A stretch of DNA of 64,000 bases, from the NCBI GenBank assembly GCA_949051815.1, contig CARQVR010000010.1, forward strand, positions 1 through 64,000. Direction: 5' to 3'. Below are positions 17,200-26,484 of the stretch, in pieces. The number at the start of each line of letters is the position of its first letter. The stretch's first letter is position 1. The position numbers were made by a program, and so were the translations under genes. Below the pieces are notes generated by a model, which worked only from the letters and a program-made list of their open reading frames with translations, had not been told where the DNA came from and did not search any database. Origin of the DNA: an uncultured Lachnospiraceae bacterium (lineage in GTDB: Bacteria; Bacillota; Clostridia; Lachnospirales; Lachnospiraceae).

Positions 17200-18021
17200 A
17201 TGCAGACAAAGTTTCCGGTTGTAAACGAAGATCAGGAAGGCATCCTTTCGCAGGTGAAATGTTTTGCCCTTGACATGGACGGCACCATTTATCTCGGAGA
17301 GAGGTGGATTGAGGGCGCGGTGGCGTTTCTGGAGCGCATAGAAGCGTCTGGGAGGAACTATGTCTTTGTGACCAACAACTCTTCCAAAAATGCGGCGGTC
17401 TATGTGGAGAAGCTTAAGAAGATGGGGCTGTCCGTGGGAGAGGAAAAAATCGTCACATCGGGACAGGCCACGATCTATTACCTGAAACGGCATTTTCCGG
17501 GAAAGAAGGTATTTCTTCTGGGAAACGCACTTTTGCGGGAGGAATTTTTACGGGCGGGCATCGTGCTGGAGGAGGATAACCCCGACGTGGTAGTGACCGC
17601 TTTTGACACTTCGCTTGACTATCGGAAAATGTGTAAGGTCTGCGATTTCGTGCGTGCCGGACTGCCTTATCTGGCCACCCATCCGGACTATAACTGCCCT
17701 ACGGAGGACGGTTTTATCCCGGACGCCGGGGCCATCCACGCGTTTATAAATGCATCGGCGTTCCGCTATCCGGACAGGGTGATCGGCAAGCCGAATGAGG
17801 ATATCATCGAGTACCTGACTACAAGGGTCGATGTGGAGAGAGGCCGCATAGCCATGGTGGGAGACCGGTTGTATACGGATATAGCGGCGGGCAGAAACCA
17901 TGGATTACAGAGTGTGCTTGTTCTGAGCGGGGAGGCATCTTTGGAGGATGCGAAAAACGCGGAGATAAAACCCCACCTGATTTTTTCGTCGGTTCGGGAG
18001 ATGATTCCGTTTCTGCTATAA
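17200..18021 (+). CDS. HAD superfamily IIA phosphatase (NagD-like)
   Basis: 273 residues. The nucleophile motif is FALDMDGTIYLG (residues about 23-34), with Asp26 as nucleophile and Asp28 as acid. Motif II is VTNNSSK (about 59-65), the Lys of motif III is in GKPN (about 195), and motif IV is MVGDRLYTDIAAG (about 220-232). The C2-type cap lies between motifs II and III, as in NagD/PGP phosphatases. The substrate is likely a small phosphoester but cannot be specified. The ribosome site is gaggaagg. Confidence 0.88.
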   Translation: MQTKFPVVNEDQEGILSQVKCFALDMDGTIYLGERWIEGAVAFLERIEASGRNYVFVTNNSSKNAAVYVEKLKKMGLSVGEEKIVTSGQATIYYLKRHFPGKKVFLLGNALLREEFLRAGIVLEEDNPDVVVTAFDTSLDYRKMCKVCDFVRAGLPYLATHPDYNCPTEDGFIPDAGAIHAFINASAFRYPDRVIGKPNEDIIEYLTTRVDVERGRIAMVGDRLYTDIAAGRNHGLQSVLVLSGEASLEDAKNAEIKPHLIFSSVREMIPFLL

Positions 18022-18164
18022 TGGGACGCGGTGGAGCTGTCGATATATAAGGGGCAAAATCCATGCTTCATGCGGTCAATTGGAAGCATATTGGATGTAC
18101 GGCAATTATCTGATATCGTTAAGTGTCGGGGTTGCCATGATGAACAAGAAGGAGTCATTTTGAC

Positions 18165-20048
18165 ATGAATATACAGGCACAGATGTGTGGAATTATTCTG
18201 CTTGTGACGATGTTTCTGTTTTACAAGAGATATCAGTCGCTTAAGCTGGGCACCCAGATTATGTTTCAGGTGCTTTTATTTGGTATGCTGTTTTGCGTGT
18301 TCTGCGACATGCTTTCTATCTGGGCGATAGTCAGGCTGCTGCTGGACCACAGGGGAATTGTGCTGGCGGTCTGCAAGCTGTATCTGATATCGCTGGTGCT
18401 GGTAGGGCTTTTGGGATTTCTGTACGAGTGCTCGGATGTATATGAAGGACAGGGAACGTTTTGGAAAGTGGCGGAAGCCGGAATCGCGGTCTGGCTGGTG
18501 GAAAGCATTGTGATTGCCTGTCTGCCGATCGGGATTTATAAGATGGGCCGGGTGGTGTACACGGCAGGGCCGGCGGTGTTGTCGACTTACGCTTTTGCAG
18601 GGGGCTTTGTTGTCTTCAATATTATTTTTACGATTGTCCACCGGAAGCAGGCCAATGCCAGAAGAAGTCAGGTGATTCTGTGCTGGATGGCGATATGGTT
18701 CGGAGCCGCTTTCATACAGTTTTTAAATAACGAGCTTCTGCTGATGGGGTATGCGGGAGCGCTGGGCATTCTGGTGATTTTTTTCCGGCTGGAGAATCCG
18801 GAATATCTGACGGACCGGGTGACGGGTCTGTACAATCAGGAGGGCCTGCTGCTCTATGCGAGAAAGCTCTACAATGAAGAGAAGCCGTTTTCTCTCATGT
18901 CCATCTGGTGGAATCTGGGTACCAGTCAGGCGGACGAGGGAGCAAGGGAACAGGCAGTGATGGCAGCCTTTGCGAGGAGACTGCCCAGGCTTAATAATAC
19001 CAGAGTGTTTAAAATGGCTGACGATGAGGTGTGGATGATCTTTGAGGACAGGGAGCATGTGCAGGACACTGTCGGCAAGGTCAGAAGCTTTGTGGAGTAC
19101 GGACGAAGGGAAGTGGGCGGCACGGCGCAGGCGGCGTTCACCTATATGCCGGATGCGGCCATGGTTTCAGACTATCAGGAGATGGTGCATCTGATGCAGT
19201 ATGCCAGATGGAAAAGCAGCGATCCCAGTGCAGCCAATTTTAAGGAAGTGGATGCGGACTTCGTGGAGCAGATGCGGAACGAAAAGCGCATGGAGCAGAT
19301 GCTGGACGAGGCCATGAAGGAAGACCGGATCGAAGTGTTTTACCAGCCGGTTTTTTCCACCGAAGAGAAAAAGTTTGTGAGCGCGGAGGCTTTGGTACGG
19401 ATGCGGGACCGGGAGGGCAATCTGGTGCCGCCGGGCGCGTTTATCTCTGTGGCCGAGGCAAACGGAAAGATATTACAGCTCGGGGAAATCGTGTTTGAGA
19501 AAGTATGCCGCTTTTTCACGAAGGAGCAGTTGGAGCAGTACGGGATCCATTATATAGAAGTCAACCTGTCGGTGGTCCAGTGCGGCTATCCGGATCTGGC
19601 GGAGGATTATAAGGGGATCATGGAGAAGTACCGGATCAATCCCCGCCATATCAATCTGGAGATCACGGAATCCGCGTCCATGGCGGCGAAAAAGACGCTT
19701 TTGGAAAATATGCACAGGCTGATGGAGTACGGGGTGAGTTTCTCATTAGACGACTTTGGCACCGGGCAGTCCAATCTGAATTATATCGTGGATATGCCGG
19801 TTGAAATCGTGAAGTTTGACCGTGAGATGAGTCAGGCCTTTTTCCGGGATGAGAAGGCCAAATATGTACTGAATGCGGCGATGCAGATGATCCATGGCAT
19901 GAAACTCAAGATCGTGTCGGAAGGCATCGAGACTGAAGAGCAGTATCTGGCGATGGAAGAGCTGTCGATTGATTACATTCAGGGTTACTATTTCTCAAAG
20001 CCGCTTCCCGGGGCGGCGTTTCTGGAATTTCTGCGAAGCAGGCAATGA
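18165..20048 (+). CDS. Membrane cyclic-di-GMP phosphodiesterase (degenerate GGDEF plus EAL)
   Basis: 627 residues. The N-terminal third holds about seven membrane segments (residues 8-215), a sensory module. A GGDEF-like domain follows (about 218-370) with the DRVTGLYN entry motif, but its signature site reads MADDE instead of GGDEF, so cyclase activity is not expected. The EAL domain (about 385-620) keeps its catalytic set: EALVRM with Glu408, NLSVVQ, EITES, DDFGTG, VKFD and EGIETEEQ. It should therefore hydrolyse c-di-GMP, with the degenerate domain possibly a GTP sensor. AAGGAG precedes the ATG. Confidence 0.9.
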   Translation: MNIQAQMCGIILLVTMFLFYKRYQSLKLGTQIMFQVLLFGMLFCVFCDMLSIWAIVRLLLDHRGIVLAVCKLYLISLVLVGLLGFLYECSDVYEGQGTFWKVAEAGIAVWLVESIVIACLPIGIYKMGRVVYTAGPAVLSTYAFAGGFVVFNIIFTIVHRKQANARRSQVILCWMAIWFGAAFIQFLNNELLLMGYAGALGILVIFFRLENPEYLTDRVTGLYNQEGLLLYARKLYNEEKPFSLMSIWWNLGTSQADEGAREQAVMAAFARRLPRLNNTRVFKMADDEVWMIFEDREHVQDTVGKVRSFVEYGRREVGGTAQAAFTYMPDAAMVSDYQEMVHLMQYARWKSSDPSAANFKEVDADFVEQMRNEKRMEQMLDEAMKEDRIEVFYQPVFSTEEKKFVSAEALVRMRDREGNLVPPGAFISVAEANGKILQLGEIVFEKVCRFFTKEQLEQYGIHYIEVNLSVVQCGYPDLAEDYKGIMEKYRINPRHINLEITESASMAAKKTLLENMHRLMEYGVSFSLDDFGTGQSNLNYIVDMPVEIVKFDREMSQAFFRDEKAKYVLNAAMQMIHGMKLKIVSEGIETEEQYLAMEELSIDYIQGYYFSKPLPGAAFLEFLRSRQ

Positions 20049-20058
20049 TTATGTATAT

Positions 20059-20101
20059 GCGGCGGGCAGGGAAGGATTTCCCCGTCCGCTGTTCTTTTTT
20101 T
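20059..20101 (+). terminator. Rho-independent terminator after the EAL gene
   Basis: GCGGCGGGCAGGGAA (20059-20073) pairs imperfectly with TTCCCCGTCCGC (20078-20089), followed by TGTTCTTTTTTT. Confidence 0.8.
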
Positions 20102-20241
20102 TAATTGCGGCAGCGTTCATTTTTCACCTGTCTATGGTTCAAATCACACATCTGAGAAGGGAAACTTATGCAATATGCATAAACGCCTCGTATAGTTTCT
20201 ATATAAAATGGCAAAAATGGGTAATAAATGAAAAATACCTC

Positions 20242-20332
20242 TTGTCAGATTGACGAGACGGTGGTATATTAAAACCAAGCAAACGGAAACGTTACCGGTG
20301 ACGATACCGAAATCGTTACCGTAATCGTTTCC
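20242..20332 (+). promoter_or_regulatory. Promoter and LacI-type operators of the maltodextrin cluster
   Basis: TTGTCA (20242-20247), a 17-base spacer and TATATT (20265-20270). Downstream are two dyads of LacI-family type: GGAAACGTTACC (20285-20296) centred on AACGTT, and TCGTTACCGTAATCG (20313-20327). They sit where a repressor would block elongation or start. The LacI-type regulator at 25428 is the obvious candidate; CcpA binding to the first site is an alternative. Confidence 0.6.
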
Positions 20333-20380
20333 AAAACCACAAACAATCATTTAATCACTGAAAGGGAGAGGGAAACAACA

Positions 20381-21742
20381 ATGAAAAAGAAAATTGTCAG
20401 CACAATGCTTTGTGCAGCGATGATTACTACCATGTTAGCCGGATGCGGCGGTTCAGACAACGGCGGCGCGGCGGAGGCACCCGCAGCGGATGGTGCGGCG
20501 GCAGAGACTCCTGCGGCAGATGATTCCGCAGCAGCTCCGGCAGCGGGCGGCGGTTCGGTTTACTGGCTGAACTTTAAACCCGAGTCCGACGAAGTATTAC
20601 AGGAAGTGGCAGCAGACTACACGGCTAAGACTGGCGTAGAGGTGAAGGTGGTTACCGCAGCTTCCGGCACTTATTCCACCACACTGTTATCCGAAATGGA
20701 TAAATCCGCGCCTCCGACACTGTTTGTCATCGGTAACCAGGCAGGCGTGAAAGACTGGAAAGACTACGCGCTGGATCTGAACGGCACAGCGATTGCAAAC
20801 GAGCTGAACACAGACGCTTACAACCTTTATGATGAGACAGGCAAGCTGGTTTCCATCGGTTACTGCTACGAGTGCTACGGCATCATCGTAAATCCTGACC
20901 TGATCGAGAAGGCAGGCCACACCATGGACGAGATCAAGAATTTTGACGGCTTAAAGGCGGTGGCAGAGGACATTCACGCACGCGCAGGCGAGCTTGGATT
21001 TGACGCTTTCTCCTCCTCCGATATGGATGATTCTTCTTCCTGGAGATTTACGGGACATATGGCTAACCTTGAGTACTACTACGAGCAGGAGGGAACGACC
21101 TGGACAGAGTGCCCGCCTACCATCACCGGCAAGTATCTGGATAACTTCAAGAACCTGTATGACCTTTGCATCAACAACAGCCTGACAGATCCGAAGGAGC
21201 TGGCTACCGGCGGACATGACGCAGAGAACGAGTTCAAGACAGGTCAGGCAGCATTCTTCGTAAACGGTTCCTGGGAATATGAAGCGGTTAAGACGGATGT
21301 ACCGAACGCTACGATGATCCCTTACTACTGCGGCGTTGCAGGCGAGGAAAAGGCAGGTTTAAACTGTGGTACAGAGAACTGCTGGGCAATCAACAGCAAG
21401 GCTTCCGCAGAGGATCAGCAGGCTACGATGGACTTCATGGTTTGGTGTGTAACCGATCCTGACGCTTCCCGCAAGTTAGTAGACACCTTCGGCGTTATGC
21501 CTTATAAGTCTGCAGCAGAGTCCACCAACGGATTCCTGTCCGCAGCAGACAAGTACACATCCGACGGATGCTATGTAATGAACTGGGCAACCAACTTCCA
21601 GCCTAACGTGGATTCCTATCGCGCTACTCTGGTAAGCGCTCTGAACCAGTACAATGCAGATCAGTCCGATGCAAACTGGGAGACCGTGCGCACGGCGTTT
21701 GTAGACGGCTGGGCAGCAGAATACAATGCAGTGAACAACTAA
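20381..21742 (+). CDS. Extracellular sugar-binding lipoprotein, ABC transporter (maltodextrin type)
   Basis: 453 residues. A lipoprotein signal (MKKKIVSTMLCAAMITTMLAGCG) has its lipobox LAGC, Cys22 being the lipid anchor. A low-complexity Ala/Pro/Asp linker follows (about 25-52), then a type 1 solute-binding domain (from YWLNFKPES) rich in surface aromatics. The two permeases and MalQ downstream point to malto-oligosaccharide uptake. A strong hairpin terminator after the gene should make it more abundant than the permeases, as is usual for binding proteins. Confidence 0.9.
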   Translation: MKKKIVSTMLCAAMITTMLAGCGGSDNGGAAEAPAADGAAAETPAADDSAAAPAAGGGSVYWLNFKPESDEVLQEVAADYTAKTGVEVKVVTAASGTYSTTLLSEMDKSAPPTLFVIGNQAGVKDWKDYALDLNGTAIANELNTDAYNLYDETGKLVSIGYCYECYGIIVNPDLIEKAGHTMDEIKNFDGLKAVAEDIHARAGELGFDAFSSSDMDDSSSWRFTGHMANLEYYYEQEGTTWTECPPTITGKYLDNFKNLYDLCINNSLTDPKELATGGHDAENEFKTGQAAFFVNGSWEYEAVKTDVPNATMIPYYCGVAGEEKAGLNCGTENCWAINSKASAEDQQATMDFMVWCVTDPDASRKLVDTFGVMPYKSAAESTNGFLSAADKYTSDGCYVMNWATNFQPNVDSYRATLVSALNQYNADQSDANWETVRTAFVDGWAAEYNAVNN

Positions 21743-21781
21743 TCATAACAGGCAAAAATAAAATCAATATGTAAATTATGC

Positions 21782-21811
21782 GGCGGGGCGGTCTTATCCG
21801 CCCCGCCTTTT
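21782..21811 (+). terminator. Intra-operon terminator between binding protein and permeases
   Basis: Perfect ten-base stem GGCGGGGCGG (21782-21791) and CCGCCCCGCC (21798-21807), six-base loop, then TTTT. The short T tract suggests partial read-through into the permease genes. Confidence 0.8.
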
Positions 21812-21855
21812 CAAATGAGATCGTATCAGTTAGCAAATAATCTGGGGGTGATACC

Positions 21856-22761
21856 ATGAAAAGTAAGAAAATAACCGCCACAAATTCTCTTCAAAAGGCG
21901 ACGAAACGCTGGGGATTCCTTTTTATGGGTCCTGTACTTATCGCATTTATCATTGGATTTGTCTGGCCATTCATTCAGGGCATCTGGCTGTCTATGTGCC
22001 AGTTCCGCCTGATTTCTGACGCGAAATTCATCGGCTTTGGCAACTATGTGAAGACATTTCAGGACGCTTCTTTCCGCCATGCCTTCTGGTACACGGCGAT
22101 GTTTGCGATCGTATCGCTTGTCATTATCAACGTGTTAGCATTTATCGTGGCGTACATCCTGACATTGGAGATTAAAGGAAGTAACCTGTACCGTACCGTA
22201 TTCTTTATGCCGAACCTGATCGGCGGTATCGTACTCGGTTACATCTGGTCAATGATCTTTGACGGCATCCTTGGCCGTTATCAGACTTCTATTCTGTTAG
22301 AGAGTAAATACGGTTTCTGGGGATTGATCATTCTCATGTGCTGGCAGCAGATCGGTTATATGATGATCATCTATGTTGCAGGGCTGCAGAATGTGCCCGG
22401 AGATATTCTGGAGGCGGCCCGCATCGACGGCGCGACTTCCATGCAGACATTGTTTAAGGTGACGATTCCTAACGTAATGAGCTCCTTTACCATCTGTATG
22501 TTCCTTACCCTGACAAACGGCTTCAAGCTGTTTGACCAGAACCTGGCGCTGACCGGCGGACAGCCGTTTATCATTCAGCCGGGCGGAACGACCGTTAAGA
22601 CGACAGAAATGCTGGCGCTCAATATTTATAATACATTCTACAGTTCCAACACGACTTCTCAGGGTGTGGCGCAGGCAAAGGCAGTGGTTTTCTTCATTCT
22701 GGTGGCGGGACTCGGACTGCTTCAGTTGAGCTATACGCGTAAGAGGGAGGTGCAGCAGTAA
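21856..22761 (+). CDS. Sugar ABC transporter permease (MalF type)
   Basis: 301 residues with six membrane segments; the first follows a short basic cytoplasmic tail (residues about 20-42). The EAA loop that contacts the ATPase reads EAARIDGATSMQTLFKVTIP (about 190-209). Its stop overlaps the start of the second permease by one base, so the two are translationally coupled. No ATPase gene is in the cluster; a shared MsmX-type ATPase elsewhere in the genome is expected by analogy with other Firmicutes. Confidence 0.92.
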   Translation: MKSKKITATNSLQKATKRWGFLFMGPVLIAFIIGFVWPFIQGIWLSMCQFRLISDAKFIGFGNYVKTFQDASFRHAFWYTAMFAIVSLVIINVLAFIVAYILTLEIKGSNLYRTVFFMPNLIGGIVLGYIWSMIFDGILGRYQTSILLESKYGFWGLIILMCWQQIGYMMIIYVAGLQNVPGDILEAARIDGATSMQTLFKVTIPNVMSSFTICMFLTLTNGFKLFDQNLALTGGQPFIIQPGGTTVKTTEMLALNIYNTFYSSNTTSQGVAQAKAVVFFILVAGLGLLQLSYTRKREVQQ

Positions 22762-23618
22762 TGAACAAGAATACAATTTCTGCCGCGAACCGGCAAAAAA
22801 CCATTCTTTCCGTGATATTGGCCGTGGTCAGCATCATCTATGTACTTCCTGTGCTGGCAGTAGTGATTAACTCGTTTAAACAGAATACATTTGTAAAAAC
22901 AGATACCTTCGCGCTTCCCACAGGGGAGATGAGCGCCGGTTTCAGTAACTTTGTAAAAGGAATGACGTTCGGTAACTATCCTTTTGTGAAAAGCGTGCTG
23001 TACAGCGTTGAAATTACGTTACTTTCCACATTTTTGATTTTGCTGTGTACCTCCATGGCGGCCTGGTATATCGCGAGAGTCAACTCCCTGATCTGTAAGG
23101 TTGTCTACTTCCTGTGCGTGTTCTCCATGGTGGTGCCCTTCCAGATGGTGATGTTCCCGCTCTCCAAGACGGCGGATAAGCTGCATCTGAACACGCCGCT
23201 GTCGATCTCGATTGTATATCTGGGATTCGGCGCAGGGCTTGCAATTTTCATGTTCGTCGGATTTGTGAAAGCGATTCCGCTGGAGGTGGAGGAGGCGGCG
23301 TCTATCGACGGATGCGGGCCGGTGCGTATTTTCTTTCAGGTGGTTGTACCGATGTTAAAGCCGACGATGATTTCCGTGGGCATTCTGGAAATCATGTGGG
23401 TGTGGAACGATTATCTGCTGCCGGTATTGGTGCTTGATATCAATAAATACCGCACAATCCCGATTCATATCCAGTATTTGAAGGGAAGCTACGGCACGGT
23501 GGATCTGGGCGCGACGATGGCGCTGATCCTGATGAGTATTATTCCTGTGATCATTTTCTACCTGTGCTGCCAGAAGTACATCATCAAGGGTGTGGCTGCG
23601 GGTGCAGTGAAAGGTTAA
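22761..23618 (+). CDS. Sugar ABC transporter permease (MalG type)
   Basis: 285 residues, six membrane segments. The EAA loop is EEAASIDGCGPVRIFFQVVV (residues about 176-195). It overlaps the preceding permease by one base (TAATG) and has its own ribosome site (gggaggtg) inside that gene. A symmetrical hairpin without a T tract follows at about 23631-23659 (GGTCAGGGGT...ACCCCTGATC), a possible 3' stabiliser. Confidence 0.92.
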   Translation: MNKNTISAANRQKTILSVILAVVSIIYVLPVLAVVINSFKQNTFVKTDTFALPTGEMSAGFSNFVKGMTFGNYPFVKSVLYSVEITLLSTFLILLCTSMAAWYIARVNSLICKVVYFLCVFSMVVPFQMVMFPLSKTADKLHLNTPLSISIVYLGFGAGLAIFMFVGFVKAIPLEVEEAASIDGCGPVRIFFQVVVPMLKPTMISVGILEIMWVWNDYLLPVLVLDINKYRTIPIHIQYLKGSYGTVDLGATMALILMSIIPVIIFYLCCQKYIIKGVAAGAVKG

Positions 23619-23669
23619 TGCCAGTTTTTATCGGTCAGGGGTGAAAACCCCTGATCGAACTTGCTAAAT

Positions 23670-23708
23670 CTGACAAAATATTGTAAAATTCTTATAGAAA
23701 TCGATTTC
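23670..23708 (+). promoter_or_regulatory. malQ promoter overlapped by a LacI-type operator
   Basis: CTGACA (23670-23675), a 17-base spacer and TATAGA (23693-23698). The perfect 12-base palindrome GAAATCGATTTC (23697-23708) overlaps the -10 element. This indicates separate, repressible expression of malQ. Confidence 0.6.
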
Positions 23709-23752
23709 CGAACGGATTCGGAATGGTTGACAGGAAAGGACATGTGGATGTT

Positions 23753-25231
23753 ATGAGAAGGAGCGGTGTTTTGCTGCCGGTTTCCGCTATCCCGTCAAAG
23801 TATGGGATCGGCGCGTTTTCCAAAGAGGCATATACCTTTATTGATCTGTTAGAAGAAGCGGGGCAGTCGTATTGGCAGATTCTGCCGCTTGGCCCCACGG
23901 GCTATGGGGATTCTCCCTATCAGTCTTTTTCCACCTTTGCAGGAAATCCTTATTATATTGATTTGGAGTCTTTGGTCAGGGACGGCTATCTGACGCAGGA
24001 AGACTGCGAACAGTATGATTTCGGGGATAATGACGCTTATGTTGATTATGAAAAGATATACCTGTCCCGGTTTAAGGTGTTAAAGACGGCGTTTGAAAAC
24101 AGCCATATCGGGGAAGACGGGGCGTATCAGACGTTTGTGGAGGAGAATGCCTACTGGCTGAAGGACTACGCCTTATATATGGCGGTGAAGAATGCTTTCG
24201 GCGGCAAGAGCTGGGCAGAGTGGGATGAGGATATCAGGCTCCGCAAGCCGGAGGCGATGACAAAATACGCCGAAAAGTATGCGGAGGAAGTGGCTTTTTA
24301 CCAATTCCAGCAGTATCTCTTTGCGAAACAGTGGTTTGCGCTGAAAGCGTATGCGAACCGGAAGAAAATAGAGATTATCGGGGATATACCCATTTATGTG
24401 GCGTTTGACAGTTCAGATACATGGGCGAATCCGGAACTTTTCCAACTGGATGAGACGCTGACGCCTGTGGCTGTGGCGGGCTGCCCGCCGGACGCTTTTT
24501 CCGCGACGGGGCAGTTGTGGGGAAATCCGCTCTACCGCTGGGATTACCATAAAAAGACGGATTATGAGTGGTGGATGAAGCGGATCGGCTACTGTTATAA
24601 GCTCTATGATGTGGTGCGGATCGATCATTTCAGAGGGTTTGACGAATACTATTCCATCCCCTTTGGCGACGAGACGGCGGAGTTCGGGCATTGGGAAAAG
24701 GGACCCGGCTACGATATCTTCCAGACCATGAAGGCGGTGCTTGGGAAAAAGGCGGTGATTGCGGAGGATCTCGGATTCTTGACCAAATCAGTCATCAATC
24801 TGGTGAAAAAGACCGGATATCCCGGCATGAAGATTTTGCAGTTTGCTTTTGATTCCAGAGAGGAGAGCGATTATCTCCCCCACAATTATGTGGCAAACAG
24901 CATTGTCTACACGGGAACCCACGACAATGATACGACGATAGGCTGGTACGAGAAGCTGAACCGCAAGGATAAGGCGTTTGCAAAGAAATATCTGAACATT
25001 AAGACGAAAAAGGACGTCCAGTGGGAGTTTATCAGGGCGGCCATGGCCAGCGTTTCCGATACCTGTGTGATTCCGATGCAGGATTATCTGGGGCTTGGCA
25101 CAAAAGCCAGAACCAATATGCCCTCTACGCTTGGGACAAACTGGAAGTGGCGGATGCTTCCCGGACAGTTTACAGGCGAACTGGCGGCACGGATTAAGGA
25201 AATGGCAAAGCTCTACGGCAGAGTGAGATAA
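23753..25231 (+). CDS. malQ: 4-alpha-glucanotransferase (amylomaltase)
   Basis: GH77 enzyme of 492 residues that transfers alpha-1,4-glucan segments between malto-oligosaccharides. It opens with RRSGVLLPVSAIPSKYGIGAF and contains the family blocks YWQILPLGPTGYGDSPYQS, VRIDHFRGF (nucleophile Asp), IAEDLGF (acid/base Glu) and GTHDNDTT. The ATG at 23753 is chosen, with AGGAAAGGA 12 bases upstream; an ATG ten codons earlier (23723) has no ribosome site. It processes the sugars imported by the adjacent ABC system. Confidence 0.93.
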   Translation: MRRSGVLLPVSAIPSKYGIGAFSKEAYTFIDLLEEAGQSYWQILPLGPTGYGDSPYQSFSTFAGNPYYIDLESLVRDGYLTQEDCEQYDFGDNDAYVDYEKIYLSRFKVLKTAFENSHIGEDGAYQTFVEENAYWLKDYALYMAVKNAFGGKSWAEWDEDIRLRKPEAMTKYAEKYAEEVAFYQFQQYLFAKQWFALKAYANRKKIEIIGDIPIYVAFDSSDTWANPELFQLDETLTPVAVAGCPPDAFSATGQLWGNPLYRWDYHKKTDYEWWMKRIGYCYKLYDVVRIDHFRGFDEYYSIPFGDETAEFGHWEKGPGYDIFQTMKAVLGKKAVIAEDLGFLTKSVINLVKKTGYPGMKILQFAFDSREESDYLPHNYVANSIVYTGTHDNDTTIGWYEKLNRKDKAFAKKYLNIKTKKDVQWEFIRAAMASVSDTCVIPMQDYLGLGTKARTNMPSTLGTNWKWRMLPGQFTGELAARIKEMAKLYGRVR

Positions 25232-25232
25232 A

Positions 25233-25390
25233 GGCCGGACAGACTGGTCGGGACAGAGGTAAAAGTCCGGACGGCCTGACAGGGCAGCGTAAAGAACCGT
25301 GTGGCCTGACAGGACATAGAAAAGGTTCAGAGGGCCTGACAGAATAGCGTAAACAGGGAAGACGGCCTGGCGATCAGGACAGAAAGACGG
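25233..25390. repeat. Imperfect 30-bp tandem repeat
   Basis: GGCCTGAC-type motifs recur at 25273, 25303, 25333 and, as GGCCTGGC, near 25364: a period of 30 bases with diverging inner sequence. A related GGCCGGAC lies at 25233. It fills the malQ-regulator gap. No reading frame with a ribosome site crosses it. Confidence 0.6.
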
Positions 25391-25427
25391 TTTTGCGGGG
25401 AAGTAAACTGTGTGACGGGGGATGCAG

Positions 25428-26462
25428 ATGGCGGAAATTACAATAAAGGACATAGCAAAAGAGTGCGGTGTGGGCGTCAGTACGGTCTCCCGGGCAATCA
25501 ATAATCACCCGGATATCAATCCGGATACCAAAAAAATGATTCTGGAGGTAATTGACCGGGCTGGTTTCATTCCAAACAACAGCGCCAGAAATTTGAAGAG
25601 AACGGACGCCAAATGTATTGCGGTGCTTGTAAAGGGAATTACGAATCCCCTGTTCAGCAGCATGATCAAGATTATTGAGGAGGAGACGCAGCGAAGCAGA
25701 TATGCGCTGGTTCTCCGCCATGTGGAGGAACAGGAGGACGAAATCGACGTAGCCTTAGAGCTGGAGAAGGAAAAAAGGCTGAGGGGCATCGTGTTTTTGG
25801 GAGGTCTGTTTGAGCACTCGGAGGAGAAGCTGGAGAAGTTAAAGGTGCCCTTTATTTTCAGTACTATAGGAGTCAACATATTAGACCAGTCAGGAAAAGC
25901 GGATTTTTCCAATATCGCGGTAGATGACAGGCTGGAGAGTGAGAAAATGACGGAGCATCTGCTGGGGCTTGGACACAGAAAGATTGCCCTGATTACAGAG
26001 CGGTCGGGGCCAATCGGCAGCTTGCGCACGCAGGGATACCGCGAGGCTTACGCCAGGCGAAAACTGGAGGCGCCGGAGAATCTGATCTGTTTTGTGCGTG
26101 AGGATATCGACCATTATTCCATGGAAAACGGCTACCTGACGGCGAAACAGCTTCTGGAATCCGGCGAAGAGATCACGGCCATTTTCGCGGTGTCGGATTC
26201 TCTGGCTATCGGCGTCTGCCGTGCCGTGCTCGAAGCCGGAAAAAGGATTCCGGAGGATATCTCGGTGGCCGGGTATGACGGCATTGAGATGGGAGAGTAT
26301 TATAATCCGAAGCTGACCACGATCAAACAGCCGGTAGAGGAGATGGCGAAAAAGACCATCCGTCTGCTGCTTGATGTGATCGGGGAACGAAAGGAGCATC
26401 AGCAGATTGTCTTTCCGGCGGAACTTGTGGTGAGGGAATCAACCGGGCCATGCAAAAAGTGA
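25428..26462 (+). CDS. LacI family transcriptional regulator
   Basis: 344 residues from the ATG at 25428, which has GGGGGA six bases upstream; another ATG lies two codons earlier. The helix-turn-helix is ITIKDIAKECGVGVSTVSRA with INNHPDINPDTK (residues 4-35), followed by the hinge. The periplasmic-binding-like effector domain is complete to the end. Its position after malQ and the dyads at 20285, 20313 and 23697 make it the probable maltodextrin-responsive repressor of this cluster. Binding to the similar site at 63773 is possible. Confidence 0.9.
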   Translation: MAEITIKDIAKECGVGVSTVSRAINNHPDINPDTKKMILEVIDRAGFIPNNSARNLKRTDAKCIAVLVKGITNPLFSSMIKIIEEETQRSRYALVLRHVEEQEDEIDVALELEKEKRLRGIVFLGGLFEHSEEKLEKLKVPFIFSTIGVNILDQSGKADFSNIAVDDRLESEKMTEHLLGLGHRKIALITERSGPIGSLRTQGYREAYARRKLEAPENLICFVREDIDHYSMENGYLTAKQLLESGEEITAIFAVSDSLAIGVCRAVLEAGKRIPEDISVAGYDGIEMGEYYNPKLTTIKQPVEEMAKKTIRLLLDVIGERKEHQQIVFPAELVVRESTGPCKK

Positions 26463-26484
26463 CGGCGGAAACAAAGGCACAGCG

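Noticed and set aside
16940..18118. GCAATTAYCTGATATCG shared at 16940 and 18102
   Set aside because: A 17-base match with one difference, but with no surrounding similarity or palindrome; could be chance or a decayed repeat.
23631..23659. Terminator after the second permease
   Set aside because: The stem is strong but is followed by GAACTTGCT rather than a T tract.
25233..25390. Possible CRISPR array with 30-base period
   Set aside because: Only about eight bases are conserved per unit; there is no constant repeat with variable spacers.
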